Origin: Streptomyces bacillaris
GTDB taxonomy: Bacteria > Actinomycetota > Actinomycetes > Streptomycetales > Streptomycetaceae
Direction: 5' to 3'
NCBI RefSeq assembly: GCF_003268675.1
Contig: NZ_CP029378.1
Coordinates: 1,364,001 to 1,428,000, forward strand
DNA length: 64,000 bases
The notes under the pieces are model-generated. The model was not told the origin of the DNA and searched no databases. It saw only the letters and a list, made by a program, of their open reading frames with translations. This document shows positions 1-10,472 of the stretch, piece after piece. Every line of letters starts with the position of its first letter. Positions within the stretch are counted from its first letter, which is position 1. A program made the translations under genes and the position numbers.

Positions 1-1
1 G

Positions 2-523
2 ACGAACATCTACGTGCAGGGCGTGAAGGTCAACGGCAAGAAGTGGACCTCCACCGCGCTCCCCCACGACGTGCTGGCCAAGGGCGGCACGCTGGAGTTC
101 GACATGGGCCCGAAGCCGTCCACCTGGGGCACGGGCAAGGACGCGGCCCCGGTCTCCATCCAGCGGGACGACAAGGCACCCGCCCCCAAGGGCGATGTGC
201 TGACGGGTGGCGGGGCGCTCTTCGACAACACCTCGGCCACCTCGGCGGAGGTCACGTCGGTGGAGCTGCCGGTGACGGCGTCCACGAAGGCGCTCCAGTA
301 CACGCTGACCTCGGCGGCGGCCGACAAGGCCCCGAAGGGGTGGACGCTCCAGGGCTCGTCCGACGGGAAGAGCTGGAAGGACCTGGACCACCGCTCGGGC
401 CAGGCCTTCGCCTGGGACAAGCAGACGCGGGCCTTCTCGGTGGACCGGCCGGGGGCGTACGCGCAGTACCGGCTGGTGCTGACGGGCGCGGCGACGCTGG
501 CGGAGGTGGAGCTGATCTCCTGA
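2..523 (+). CDS. C-terminal part of a secreted GH92-type alpha-mannosidase (partial, cut by window start)
   Basis: The reading frame is open from the first bases and ends at TGA 521-523, so only the last ~173 residues are present. The segment NIYVQGVKVNGKKW...LEFDMGPKPSTWGTGKDAAPVS is the typical end of the GH92 catalytic module. It is followed by ~110 residues resembling an F5/8-type (galactose-binding-like) C domain (WTLQGSSDGKSWKDLD, YRLVLTG, AEVELIS). GH92 enzymes are calcium-dependent exo-alpha-mannosidases, usually exported. The catalytic residues lie outside the window, so the family call rests on this tail alone. A strong hairpin follows the stop. Confidence 0.8.
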   Translation, partial: TNIYVQGVKVNGKKWTSTALPHDVLAKGGTLEFDMGPKPSTWGTGKDAAPVSIQRDDKAPAPKGDVLTGGGALFDNTSATSAEVTSVELPVTASTKALQYTLTSAAADKAPKGWTLQGSSDGKSWKDLDHRSGQAFAWDKQTRAFSVDRPGAYAQYRLVLTGAATLAEVELIS

Positions 524-538
524 CACCCGTCCTGTGAT

Positions 539-580
539 CCGTGCGGCCGGTACCCCGAGGAAGGGGTGCCGGCCGCACGG
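539..580. terminator. Hairpin terminator between convergent genes
   Basis: An 18-bp stem (CCGTGCGGCCGGTACCCC paired with its near-perfect complement, one G-T mismatch) closes a 6-base loop. It sits 15 bases after the GH92 stop and 22 bases beyond the stop of the leftward phosphatase gene, so it can end transcription from both sides. Confidence 0.8.
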
Positions 581-602
581 CGTTCCAGGCGTCCTGGGCC
601 TC

Positions 603-1220
603 CTAGGCGTCCTGAAGCGCTTCGGGCAGGGCCATGTTGAGGGCGGTGACGACCGGTCCGCCGTGTTCCGTGCCGAGCCGGGAGACGGCGCCGGTGGCGA
701 GCTGGAAGAGGCGCCCCTCGGCCGGGGTCAGCCCGAGGTAGCGGGCGGTGAGGACGCGCAGGAAGTGGGAGTGGGCGACGAGCGCGATGTCTGCGCTCCC
801 GAGCCCCTCGGCGGCCGACCGGACGCCCGCGAGCACCTGGTCGGCGCGCTGCCCGACCTGGGCGGGGCTCTCGCCGGGGTGCTCGTCGGAGCCGGGGTCG
901 ACGCCGTCGGTCCAGAGGTTCCAGAAGGGGCGGGTGCGGCGGATCGCCCGGGTGGTGATGCCCTCGTAGCCGCCGTAGTCCCACTCCCGCAGCTCGGGGG
1001 TGACGCGCGGGGCGTGGAGCCCGGCCAGCTCGGCGGTGCGCCGGGCCCGGATCGAGGGGCTGACGAGGGTGAGGCCGATGTTCCGGTCGGCGAGGAGCGG
1101 GACCAGGGCGCGGGCCTGGCGCTCTCCGGTGGCGGTCAGCGGGAGGTCGGTCCAGCTCGTGTGCTGCCCGGAGCGGGACCACTCGGTCTCGCCGTGCCGG
1201 ATGAGGATCAGCTCGCCCAT
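603..1220 (-). CDS. Histidine phosphatase family protein (phosphoglycerate-mutase-like)
   Basis: A 205-aa protein opening with MGELILIRHGETEWS, the RHG motif (residues 8-10) that carries the phospho-accepting His of this superfamily. Further landmarks are SIRARRTAEL near residue 63, an acidic region around residue 80 (ELREWDYGGYEG) and the second catalytic His in ALVAHSHFLRVL. The length fits a stand-alone cytoplasmic phosphatase of the GpmB/CobC type. The ATG at 1220 is preferred over longer in-frame extensions because the family begins at this beta strand. Substrate cannot be told from sequence. It stands alone, convergent with the GH92 gene. Confidence 0.9.
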   Translation of the reverse strand: MGELILIRHGETEWSRSGQHTSWTDLPLTATGERQARALVPLLADRNIGLTLVSPSIRARRTAELAGLHAPRVTPELREWDYGGYEGITTRAIRRTRPFWNLWTDGVDPGSDEHPGESPAQVGQRADQVLAGVRSAAEGLGSADIALVAHSHFLRVLTARYLGLTPAEGRLFQLATGAVSRLGTEHGGPVVTALNMALPEALQDA

Positions 1221-1317
1221 GGGGTCCGTTCGCTTTCTGCACGGGTGGTGCCGGTGGTGCGGGTGGGGCCACGTACCGTAAGTCCCCCGCTTGATCGACT
1301 TCCCGTGGGGGGACCGC

Positions 1318-1491
1318 ATGTCCGACAACTCTCCGCCTCCGCCGCCCGAACAGCCGCAGCCGGAGCCCCCGCTTCCGTGATCCACGGAGGTCACGAGCCG
1401 GTGGTGTCCGAAGGTCTTCTTCCAGGTCGCGGGCGCCCTGTTCCTCGGAGTGGGCCGACACGAACACCCGTCCGGTCAGCCCGCTTCATGA
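1318..1491 (+). pseudogene. Short proline-rich ORF interrupted by a stop (possible gene remnant)
   Basis: ATG at 1318, behind a GTGGGGGGA ribosome-binding-like stretch, starts MSDNSPPPPPEQPQPEPPLP and stops at 1378-1380. The same frame continues with PKVFFQVAGALFLGVGRHEH and stops at 1489-1491. A proline-rich start followed by a hydrophobic piece resembles the N-terminus of a streptomycete membrane protein cut short by an in-frame stop. It may be a remnant or chance. The remaining stretch to 1628 holds no supported gene. Confidence 0.25.
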
Positions 1492-1628
1492 AGGCCCGAG
1501 TCTGAAGAGAGCACCTCCCGACGAACGATCTCCTCCGCACCGGCTCCCTCACCCGACTCACGCGCCCAGCCGCCGGCACCTCCATCCGCGGCGGCACCGA
1601 CCGCATCACCGAAACCACCCTCGACGCG

Positions 1629-1997
1629 CTATTCAGTCGCCTCTTCGGGTTCCTCACCGGGTGCCGCCGTCACATTGCCCACGGCAGGCCCTCCGTTACG
1701 CCAGGTGACCGTCACTTTGAGGGTGGCCTTGCCTCCCGCCTCGGTCACGACGCTCACCAGTTGGCCGCTCTTCGCCGCGATTTCGATGCCGAATTCGAGC
1801 GTCACCTCGTCCGGAGCCGCACTCCGCAGTCCGGACCTGACGCTGCGCGTGACGGCCTCCAGGGTCTGAGGCAGATCGCTGAGCCGCCGTGACAGGCGGT
1901 CACCGAAGCTGGTGTCCCGGGGGCCCTCGTCCTCGTCGTCGACGTGCACCCATATCGAGGTTCCGTCCGGCATGACTGCCTGGATCGCATCGGACAC
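1629..1997 (-). CDS. Trypsin-co-occurring domain 1 (Trypco1 / CU044_2847-type) protein
   Basis: A 122-aa protein. It opens with a short beta-rich segment (SDAIQAVMPDGTSIWVHVDDE). The conserved core follows near residues 70-105 (VTLEFGIEIAAKSGQLVSVV, then GKATLKVTVTW), as in the small family encoded beside trypsin-like peptidase conflict genes. The GTG at 1997 is chosen because AGGAGGAGG lies just upstream (core ~7 bases away); the extension to 2072 lacks such a site. Its expected partner, a trypsin-NTPase gene, lies 2 kb away on the same strand. No catalytic residues are visible. A regulatory or adaptor role is inferred from the family context. Confidence 0.75.
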   Translation of the reverse strand: MSDAIQAVMPDGTSIWVHVDDEDEGPRDTSFGDRLSRRLSDLPQTLEAVTRSVRSGLRSAAPDEVTLEFGIEIAAKSGQLVSVVTEAGGKATLKVTVTWRNGGPAVGNVTAAPGEEPEEATE

Positions 1998-2109
1998 GCG
2001 CCCTCCTCCTGTTCGGTTCGCCAACTCCCCGGAAAAGGATGCCCGGTTATAGGAGTTCCGTCGAACGATCACTTACCATAATCAGACGGTCACGCAGGGG
2101 GGGCTGATC

Positions 2110-3309
2110 ATGGTGGAATCGCATGCCCGGTCAGCGTCGGAGAGGGTCTACCTCTCCGACGTGGAGATCCATCGGCAGTCACCCATCGCGAGCGCCGCGG
2201 ACCTCCGGGCACGGGTGTTGTTCCACGTGCTCCTGACCGACACGCTTCTCGTCGGCGATTCACAGTCGCTCAACACTCCCCCCTTCCGCGCCCTGGTGTC
2301 CTCCCGTGAGGCCGTCGGCCGAGCCGTGAGATCGGATCTCGCTCCGCTCCTGGACAGCGGCCGCATACGGATCGCGTGCCGTGACGGGCAGTCGCTGGCG
2401 GCCGTCCGGGATGCCCAAGAGCTGCGGCAGGTCGAGCACGTGCCCAGTTCCGCGTACGCGGAACTGATGGACAGCCTGACGCGGGCGCACGCGGTCCCCT
2501 ACGGCCTTGATGCCGTATCGGCTGCCTTCAAGTCCGGAGTGGTCCGGCTGCTGGAGGAGCAGGTGCGGAACGCCCGGGGAGAAACACGCAGAGCGGTGGA
2601 AGCCGCGCTGGAGTTCGTGCGAAGTGAGGAGCCGCTGTACTTCAAATCCCTCAGGGACTGGGAGGAGTCCTTCCGGGCCGACTCGTCGGGAAGCACCGAA
2701 GTGGTTCTCGCCATGGCCTCCGTGGACCGTGCCGCGGGCGAGTCGTACCGCCAGTCGCTCCCCCTTGCGCTGGGGGCCGGGACCGCTGCCCCGCGCAGTG
2801 TCGAGCCCCCCTCCACCGCGGCCGTGCATACGCTCGTGGAGTCCACCACGCTGCACGCCGGCATGCTCGACGGCTTCCTGCTGGGCAGGCTGCCGGTCGA
2901 GGTGTTCCTGGAAGCCACCGAGCAACCGTCCCGCGGCTTCCTCGTTCGCCAACTGGGCTTGCTGCGACGAGGCATCCAACCGGACGCATCCCGACTGACC
3001 GAGGCTGTAACGGAGTTCAGCGCGTGGATGCGGGAGGCCTTCGACCGAGCCTTCCGCGACACCGATGAGCGCGCGCGGGCGGTCCTGGACGGCAACCGGA
3101 ACCTGATGCGCTTCAGCCTCTCCCAGGACGCGCTGACCGGCGCACTCGGCGCCGGACTCGATGTGCCGATGGCCGACAGGGACCAGGACTACCTCGACCT
3201 CCGGGTCCTCGACCGGAGTGTGCCGGCCGCCGACGGTGCGGCCGGTGTCGGAGAACTCGACGCATGGCAGATGCGGCAGCGCGTCGTCACGGGAGCCTAC
3301 GTCGGCTGA
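2110..3309 (+). CDS. Unrecognised 399-aa protein within the trypsin/NTPase cluster
   Basis: Not recognised. The ATG at 2110 follows a GGGGGG ribosome-binding stretch by 6 bases. The protein looks soluble and mostly helical, with no signal peptide or membrane span. The N-terminal ~120 residues (LFHVLLTDTLLVGDSQ, LAPLLDSGRIRIACRDG) look like a compact alpha/beta domain; the rest has many charged helices (LLEEQVRNARGETRRAVEAALEFV, WMREAFDRAFRDTDERARAVLD). It is divergent from the Trypco1 gene (113 bp between starts) and overlaps the NUDIX gene tail-to-tail by 13 bp. An effector or sensor role is possible but unproven. Confidence 0.7.
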   Translation: MVESHARSASERVYLSDVEIHRQSPIASAADLRARVLFHVLLTDTLLVGDSQSLNTPPFRALVSSREAVGRAVRSDLAPLLDSGRIRIACRDGQSLAAVRDAQELRQVEHVPSSAYAELMDSLTRAHAVPYGLDAVSAAFKSGVVRLLEEQVRNARGETRRAVEAALEFVRSEEPLYFKSLRDWEESFRADSSGSTEVVLAMASVDRAAGESYRQSLPLALGAGTAAPRSVEPPSTAAVHTLVESTTLHAGMLDGFLLGRLPVEVFLEATEQPSRGFLVRQLGLLRRGIQPDASRLTEAVTEFSAWMREAFDRAFRDTDERARAVLDGNRNLMRFSLSQDALTGALGAGLDVPMADRDQDYLDLRVLDRSVPAADGAAGVGELDAWQMRQRVVTGAYVG

Positions 3310-3935
3310 TCCGGACGGCACTCCCCCATCAGCGGCACGGAGCCGCTGCCGGAGACGTCCGCGAGCGCGAGCGACAGGGCGGCCAGTGTCACGCCACAGG
3401 TGACGCGGCCGCTCTGCAACCACTTCGCCACCTCCGTACGGGAGACCCAGACCGGCTCGGCCACCGACTCCATGGCCTCCGGTGCGGCGGTCGACAGGAC
3501 GTCTGCCGGTCCGGCGCGGCGGACTTCGGCGGCGAAGACGCGCACTTCCGATTCGATCAGCCCTGTCTCCGCGTGAATGACGCCCAGTGGGCGCAGCCCG
3601 GACGGGGCGCAGTCGAAGCCGGTCTCCTCCCGTAGCTCCCGTGCGGCCGCGGCAGCCGGTTCCTCGTCCGCTTCGCAACCACCCCGGGGGAACTCCAGGG
3701 AGACTTCGCCGATCGGGTAGCGATACGTGGGAACGAACGCGAAGCCGTCCTCCCCCATGGGGACGATCACCACTCCGCCGTGGGACCACTGCCAGCGCAG
3801 ATAGCGCCCCTGCCCGCCCGACGGCGAGAGCACTTCATCGTCGAACAGCACCCCGAAGCGGTTGCGGAAGACCTCCACTGCCCGCTGTCGGCGGATGGGC
3901 GGGGGTTCAGCGTGGGCGGACGCCTCGTTGTCCAT
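3297..3935 (-). CDS. NUDIX hydrolase (ADP-ribose pyrophosphatase-like)
   Basis: A 212-aa protein with a complete NUDIX box at residues 85-107: GGCEADE, then REL.EETGF, fitting Gx5Ex7REUxEExGU, so Mg-binding and catalytic glutamates are present. Members hydrolyse nucleoside diphosphates linked to another moiety; the FVPTYRYPIGEVSLEFPRG lead-in resembles ADP-ribose/NDP-sugar pyrophosphatases. The start is ATG 3935, 16 bases after the stop of the trypsin-NTPase-TPR gene on the same strand, which suggests co-transcription. In conflict clusters NUDIX enzymes can act on nucleotide signals or ADP-ribose; that role here is inference. Confidence 0.85.
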   Translation of the reverse strand: MDNEASAHAEPPPIRRQRAVEVFRNRFGVLFDDEVLSPSGGQGRYLRWQWSHGGVVIVPMGEDGFAFVPTYRYPIGEVSLEFPRGGCEADEEPAAAAARELREETGFDCAPSGLRPLGVIHAETGLIESEVRVFAAEVRRAGPADVLSTAAPEAMESVAEPVWVSRTEVAKWLQSGRVTCGVTLAALSLALADVSGSGSVPLMGECRPDQPT

Positions 3936-3951
3936 CTGGGCCGTACTCCTG

Positions 3952-6399
3952 TCAGCTCGTGAGACCGTCCAGCACGGTCGTCATCTGCAGCCATGATGGG
4001 CGTTCATGTGCGAATTCGTCGAGTTCGTCGCTGAGTTGGAGCAGCACCCGGAGAACCTGCGACTGCTGCTCACGCAGCCGCCGCGAGGTACGCAGCGGTA
4101 GCGCCGCGCGTTCCGACGCCGCCCGGCTCAGCGTCCGGTAGGCCTCGCTGAAGCGCCCGGCCCGGATCAGCCCGAATCCATGGCGTTGCAGGGCTTCGGG
4201 CAGCCTGGCGAGATAGCGGTCGGCCCGGAGCGTGAGCAGCTCCTCCAGCCGCTCGACCGCCTGCCTGCTGGAGACGAGTGCCTGCTCGGTCTCGCCTGTG
4301 CGATGACGACACTCGGCGAGGGTCTCCAGACAGGCGAGGTACACATCGTCGTCGCGTGCTCCCTCCGGCACCTGCTCGCACCGCACGATGCCCTCGGCCG
4401 CATCCCGGGCCGCGCCGCTGAACTGCGCGTCTCCCAGCCGCAGCAGGGCCAGCAAGCTCAGCGCGCCCGCCATGTCCATGAAGGTGCGATGCCGTCTGCC
4501 GGGATCACTCCCGATGAGTTGCCGGTACAGGGACACCGCCTCGGCGCTGAGAGCAAGCGCCGACTCCGTCTCTCCGGACCTGTGCCGCAGCAGGCCCAGA
4601 GTGTGCAGGGCCGCTGCGTAGTCGGGTCGGTACTGCGCGGACCTGCGGACGAGATCACGGCTCAGTACGACTGCCTCGTCGGCTGCCCTCAAGGCGTCCT
4701 CCCGGCGCCCGCTCTCCTCCAGCCGCAGGCTGTACCTGCGCAGACGCCTCAGACGCAGGTGGCGACCGGCGTCGTCGCCCGCTGTGTCGGGGAGTTGGAG
4801 CAGCCGCTGGAGCACGAGCGCCGACAGGGGGGCGAGGCCGGACGGATAGCTGGGCAGTCGGGGTTCGACAAGGTGAAGCAGGTCGGTCCCGCAGGTCACC
4901 AACACCGGTCGGACCAGGTCCAGCAGGGGTTCGGGGTGCGGCACCCGCGCAGCGACGGTCACGAGGGCCGGCACCAGGGCTCGGGGCTCGTCGCGCACGA
5001 CCTGCGCGAGCGCCCGGTCGAGGATCGCGTGGGCGGGATGGTCCGCGACCCGACCCACGCTCGTACAGCCGCGGGCCCGAGCCAGCACGTCCAGTGTCTC
5101 CAGCACGGACCTGTCCCGCGCTCGCTCGTCCCCGAGCGCGGAGACGTCCAGAAGAACGCCCAGGTAGGCGACGGTGTCGCCGGAACTCTCGGGCTCCGCC
5201 AGCACACGCCGTACCAGGATCTCGCCCAGTCGGTCAGGCTCAAGGGGTGCGACGTGCTGGTCGTCCGTTGCGGGATACAGCGCGCGCAGGCAGGAACGCA
5301 CTGCGGGAGCGTTGACCGGCGGCTGCCCCGGGAAGGCGCCGCTGCGCACGGCAGTCAGCAGCGCGATCAGCTCGCCCCCGTCCCGCCGCTGCGCCAGAGT
5401 GGGCAACAGCAGCAAGCCCTCTGCCATCAGCCGTCCCGTGCGCCCCGCCAGGACACCGCCGGTCCCGAGACGGTCCTTGAGCAGGGCGTACCATCCCGTG
5501 ATCTCGTGCCGACAGATCCGTGCCAGCGGATCGTCGCTCTCCTTCCACTCCTCGCCCTGGCGCAGGGTGAGGACAGCGTCGAGGGCAGCCGCGAGCATTC
5601 CCAGCATCGAGTCCTGACGGCCGGCCCGGTGCGTGAGGGAAGGCGGCATGAGCACCCAGGAGCATTCCAGCTGACGCGCGAACTCTCCGAACGCCTCGGT
5701 GAGCAGGGTGCCGGGATCCCTGGCAGTCAGTGTGTTGGGCAGCCTCCGCGAGCTCGCTCCCTTCAAAGCCCAGTCCTCTATGTGGTGTTCTTCCAACTCC
5801 TCCTTCAGCGCGTCCCACAAGGGCTCCTCGGAACGTGCCAGCAGCAGCACACGCAGGGTGATCCCATCAGGTCGATATCGGTGCACATGCCTCAGAAGAG
5901 CGCTGATGTCGCCGAGCCGCGCTTGCGCGTAGTCGAACACCACCAAGCAGGGGAAATCCGCGGCGAGTGCGTCGGTGAGGTCTTTCAGCCACTGAGGCCG
6001 CTGCAGAGGGTCGCCGAGTGACTCCTTGTCCGCGAACCCCGCGATCCAGCCCGTCCGCCGCAGCCTGCGGCACAGTTCGGCGGAGAGGCGGGTCTTGCCC
6101 GAACCGCCCGGCGCGTACAGCAGGCGCAGCGATTGGCCGTCGTGTTCAGAGCACCACTTCTGCAGCTCGCCGAGTTCTGGGCGCTCCACGAACGGCATGG
6201 CTCCGCGTGCCAGCATCTGCGCCGGCGTGTTCCCCGAAAGCGAACCGACGGGCTCCGGGCCGAAGAGGTCTGTCTGCCGGCCCCTGCGGTCGCGGGCGAG
6301 ATCGAACCAGTTCGTCCCGGGCCGGTGCGCCGCGTGGTTGCGTTCCAGCAGTCCCGGCAGGTGTTCCCTCACGGCGTCGATGGGGATCAGCCAACCCCC
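3952..6399 (-). CDS. P-loop NTPase with C-terminal TPRs (downstream part of a frameshift-split trypsin-NTPase-TPR gene)
   Basis: Coding continues in the -1 frame where the trypsin ORF stops. The junction reads GGWLIPIDAV, which normally follows the trypsin domain in this family. Next comes a P-loop (APGGSGKT), a Walker B strand (CLVVFDYAQ) and long helical STAND-like regions. The C-terminal ~230 residues form TPR-like pairs (AAALHTLGLLRHRSGETESALALSAEAV; LETLAECRHRTGETEQALVSSRQAV). No good ATG with ribosome-binding site lies near the junction, so this is most likely one polypeptide with the upstream ORF, broken by a missing base in a G run (plus-strand C5 at 6395-6399) or joined by -1 frameshifting. 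Expected role: NTP-dependent sensor coupled to a protease in a conflict system. Confidence 0.75.
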   Translation of the reverse strand, partial: GGWLIPIDAVREHLPGLLERNHAAHRPGTNWFDLARDRRGRQTDLFGPEPVGSLSGNTPAQMLARGAMPFVERPELGELQKWCSEHDGQSLRLLYAPGGSGKTRLSAELCRRLRRTGWIAGFADKESLGDPLQRPQWLKDLTDALAADFPCLVVFDYAQARLGDISALLRHVHRYRPDGITLRVLLLARSEEPLWDALKEELEEHHIEDWALKGASSRRLPNTLTARDPGTLLTEAFGEFARQLECSWVLMPPSLTHRAGRQDSMLGMLAAALDAVLTLRQGEEWKESDDPLARICRHEITGWYALLKDRLGTGGVLAGRTGRLMAEGLLLLPTLAQRRDGGELIALLTAVRSGAFPGQPPVNAPAVRSCLRALYPATDDQHVAPLEPDRLGEILVRRVLAEPESSGDTVAYLGVLLDVSALGDERARDRSVLETLDVLARARGCTSVGRVADHPAHAILDRALAQVVRDEPRALVPALVTVAARVPHPEPLLDLVRPVLVTCGTDLLHLVEPRLPSYPSGLAPLSALVLQRLLQLPDTAGDDAGRHLRLRRLRRYSLRLEESGRREDALRAADEAVVLSRDLVRRSAQYRPDYAAALHTLGLLRHRSGETESALALSAEAVSLYRQLIGSDPGRRHRTFMDMAGALSLLALLRLGDAQFSGAARDAAEGIVRCEQVPEGARDDDVYLACLETLAECRHRTGETEQALVSSRQAVERLEELLTLRADRYLARLPEALQRHGFGLIRAGRFSEAYRTLSRAASERAALPLRTSRRLREQQSQVLRVLLQLSDELDEFAHERPSWLQMTTVLDGLTS

Positions 6400-6962
6400 G
6401 AGCTCCCCTTCTCGTGGCGTGACGCCTTGAGCACCCCGCACACGCGCCCCGTCGTCGTATCGAGCACTGGACCGCCGCTGAATCCCTGGACCACCTGGTC
6501 CCACTGGAGCCGTACGAAGCGTCCGCTGCGACCGGCCACCGTCAGGTGCAGGGTGTCGGGCTGTACGCCCGGTTCCAACGTGTGCCCGCTGAATCCGTGG
6601 ACGGACACGGACACCGCCTGCGTCGGGCCCGCCTGGTCGAGCCACACCCCCTGCGCATCGTGCGCGGGCTCGCTGAGCCGTAACTCGGCGAGATCTGGAA
6701 AGTCATAGGTGCTTCCCGCGCCCTTCACCTCGGGTACGCGACGCACGACGCCGATCGTGATCGTGCGCCCCTCAACCGTCGCCGCCATATTGCCCTCTTC
6801 GCGTCCGGCTACCACGTGCGCGCAGGTGAGGGCGGTATCAGGCGTCACCAGGAACCCTGTCCCGCAGAAGGCTTCACCATCCCAAATGCCCACGACGTTC
6901 TGCTCGGTGAGCATGCGTAACCGCTCGAGTCCCGCACCGTCCAGGCGCCTGCTTGTCGGCAT
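6387..6962 (-). CDS. Trypsin-like serine peptidase domain (upstream part of the split trypsin-NTPase-TPR gene)
   Basis: ATG 6962 follows AAGGGGAG with good spacing. The trypsin fold is complete: TGFLVTPDTALTCAHVV (His49), YDFPDLAEL (Asp90), and GFSGGPVLD with the Ser near 162. No signal peptide is present, so the peptidase should be cytosolic. The ORF stops at 6387-6389, shortly after CGVLKASR, exactly where relatives continue into GGW(V/L)(V/I)P and a linker to the NTPase. Reading back one base in the G5 run restores that continuation. Such peptidases are known from predicted conflict systems with Trypco proteins; a small Trypco1 gene sits 4.4 kb downstream on the same strand. Confidence 0.8.
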   Translation of the reverse strand: MPTSRRLDGAGLERLRMLTEQNVVGIWDGEAFCGTGFLVTPDTALTCAHVVAGREEGNMAATVEGRTITIGVVRRVPEVKGAGSTYDFPDLAELRLSEPAHDAQGVWLDQAGPTQAVSVSVHGFSGHTLEPGVQPDTLHLTVAGRSGRFVRLQWDQVVQGFSGGPVLDTTTGRVCGVLKASRHEKGSSGVG

Positions 6963-7323
6963 CGGTCTCCCCTTGAAACGGCTCCGCACAACGGACTCAT
7001 GCCAGGTCACTTCCCGACAGCATTCTGCCGACACGTCAGCTACGGCATCGCTTCGGTCCACGCTTGCGACTGGAGGATCGCGTACGGCCCATGGGTGTCC
7101 GGTGGCTACTGACCGTCGGCCGTTCTCCCGGTGCCGGGCCGGATCACCTCAGGCTGTGCCGCGAAGAAGCGCACCCGCGATGCCGGAACGAACCACAAAC
7201 TGGCCTTCCCAGACCGGCTGTTGACCACGCTGGTGCACCTCCGCCACGGGGCGACACAGGCACTGAGATTCGCGTACGCCACCCACGAACTCGTCAGCGG
7301 GCAGATCCCGTACGCACGCGGCA
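6963..7323. other. Intergenic stretch upstream of the trypsin gene
   Basis: About 360 bases between the trypsin start and the aconitase terminator. It should hold the trypsin-gene promoter, but no convincing -35/-10 pair was identified. A transposase-like peptide scrap is annotated separately at 7191-7259. Nothing else is supported. Confidence 0.5.
7191..7259 (+). pseudogene. Short transposase-like N-terminal scrap
   Basis: One frame reads NHKLAFPDRLLTTLVHLRHGATQ, which resembles the N-terminal helix of IS5-related transposases (DRLL.TLVHLR.G.T). Nothing before or after continues a transposase, so this is at most a remnant. The match is short and could be chance. Confidence 0.3.
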
Positions 7324-7356
7324 GGGCCGCACCCCGGGAGTCCCGGGGTGCGGCCC
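7324..7356 (-). terminator. Terminator of the aconitase gene
   Basis: A perfect 15-bp GC-rich stem (GGGCCGCACCCCGGG and its complement) with a 3-base loop, 17 bases beyond the aconitase stop codon on the minus strand. Confidence 0.85.
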
Positions 7357-7373
7357 TTGCGTCACGCCGTGGC

Positions 7374-10115
<2,742 letters not shown>

Positions 10116-10180
10116 CTACCGCGCCGCGCCTCATTGGCAGCGGGCACCGCGTTGTGCCGCCTACGGCCCCGACCATCCGC

Positions 10181-10211
10181 TAAGGTAAGGCTTAGTTAGG
10201 TAACCCTTACC
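10181..10211. promoter_or_regulatory. Iron-box-like and palindromic site upstream of acnA
   Basis: Bases 10181-10199 match the IdeR/DmdR1 19-bp iron box (TTAGGTTAGGCTAACCTAA, recalled) at 13 of 19 positions. The adjacent 13-mer GGTAACCCTTACC (10199-10211) is a perfect 5-bp inverted repeat. It lies ~95-125 bases upstream of the acnA start. A metalloregulator is a reasonable reader given the Fe-S product; the identity is inferred. Confidence 0.5.
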
Positions 10212-10240
10212 GGGCGGCGGCTGTGGTGCGCCTCGGCACA

Positions 10241-10258
10241 TATCTCGATGTCGAGATA
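10241..10258. promoter_or_regulatory. Perfect palindrome TATCTCGA-TG-TCGAGATA upstream of acnA
   Basis: Two 8-bp arms separated by 2 bases, about 155 bases upstream of the acnA start. The symmetry and size fit a dimeric winged-helix regulator. In S. coelicolor the MarR-family protein TamR is known to bind near the aconitase gene; that this is such a site is inference. Confidence 0.55.
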
Positions 10259-10411
10259 ACTCTAGTACATAGCCGCCGCTCGGTCATGCCCAGGTGCCCT
10301 CTCACACATCCGGGCGCCTTCCGTCCGCGTGCCCGGATGCCCTTCCACCGCTCCTACCCGCGCCCGTGGACGCGATGCGGGCGGTCACAGGAGAGAACCA
10401 CGGCGCACGGA

Positions 10412-10448
10412 GGCCCGCCCCCTCTGCGGATGGCGGAGGGGGCGGGCC
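10412..10448 (-). terminator. Terminator of the secreted hydrolase gene
   Basis: Inverted repeat GGCCCGCCCCCTC ... GAGGGGGCGGGCC with an 11-base loop, 25 bases beyond the stop of the leftward hydrolase gene. Confidence 0.75.
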
Positions 10449-10472
10449 CGAGCGGGATGCCGTGCGGTGCGG

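Noticed and set aside
2260..3789. 509-aa minus frame across the unknown protein and NUDIX genes
   Set aside because: It overlaps two better supported genes and shows no domain or ribosome-binding site.
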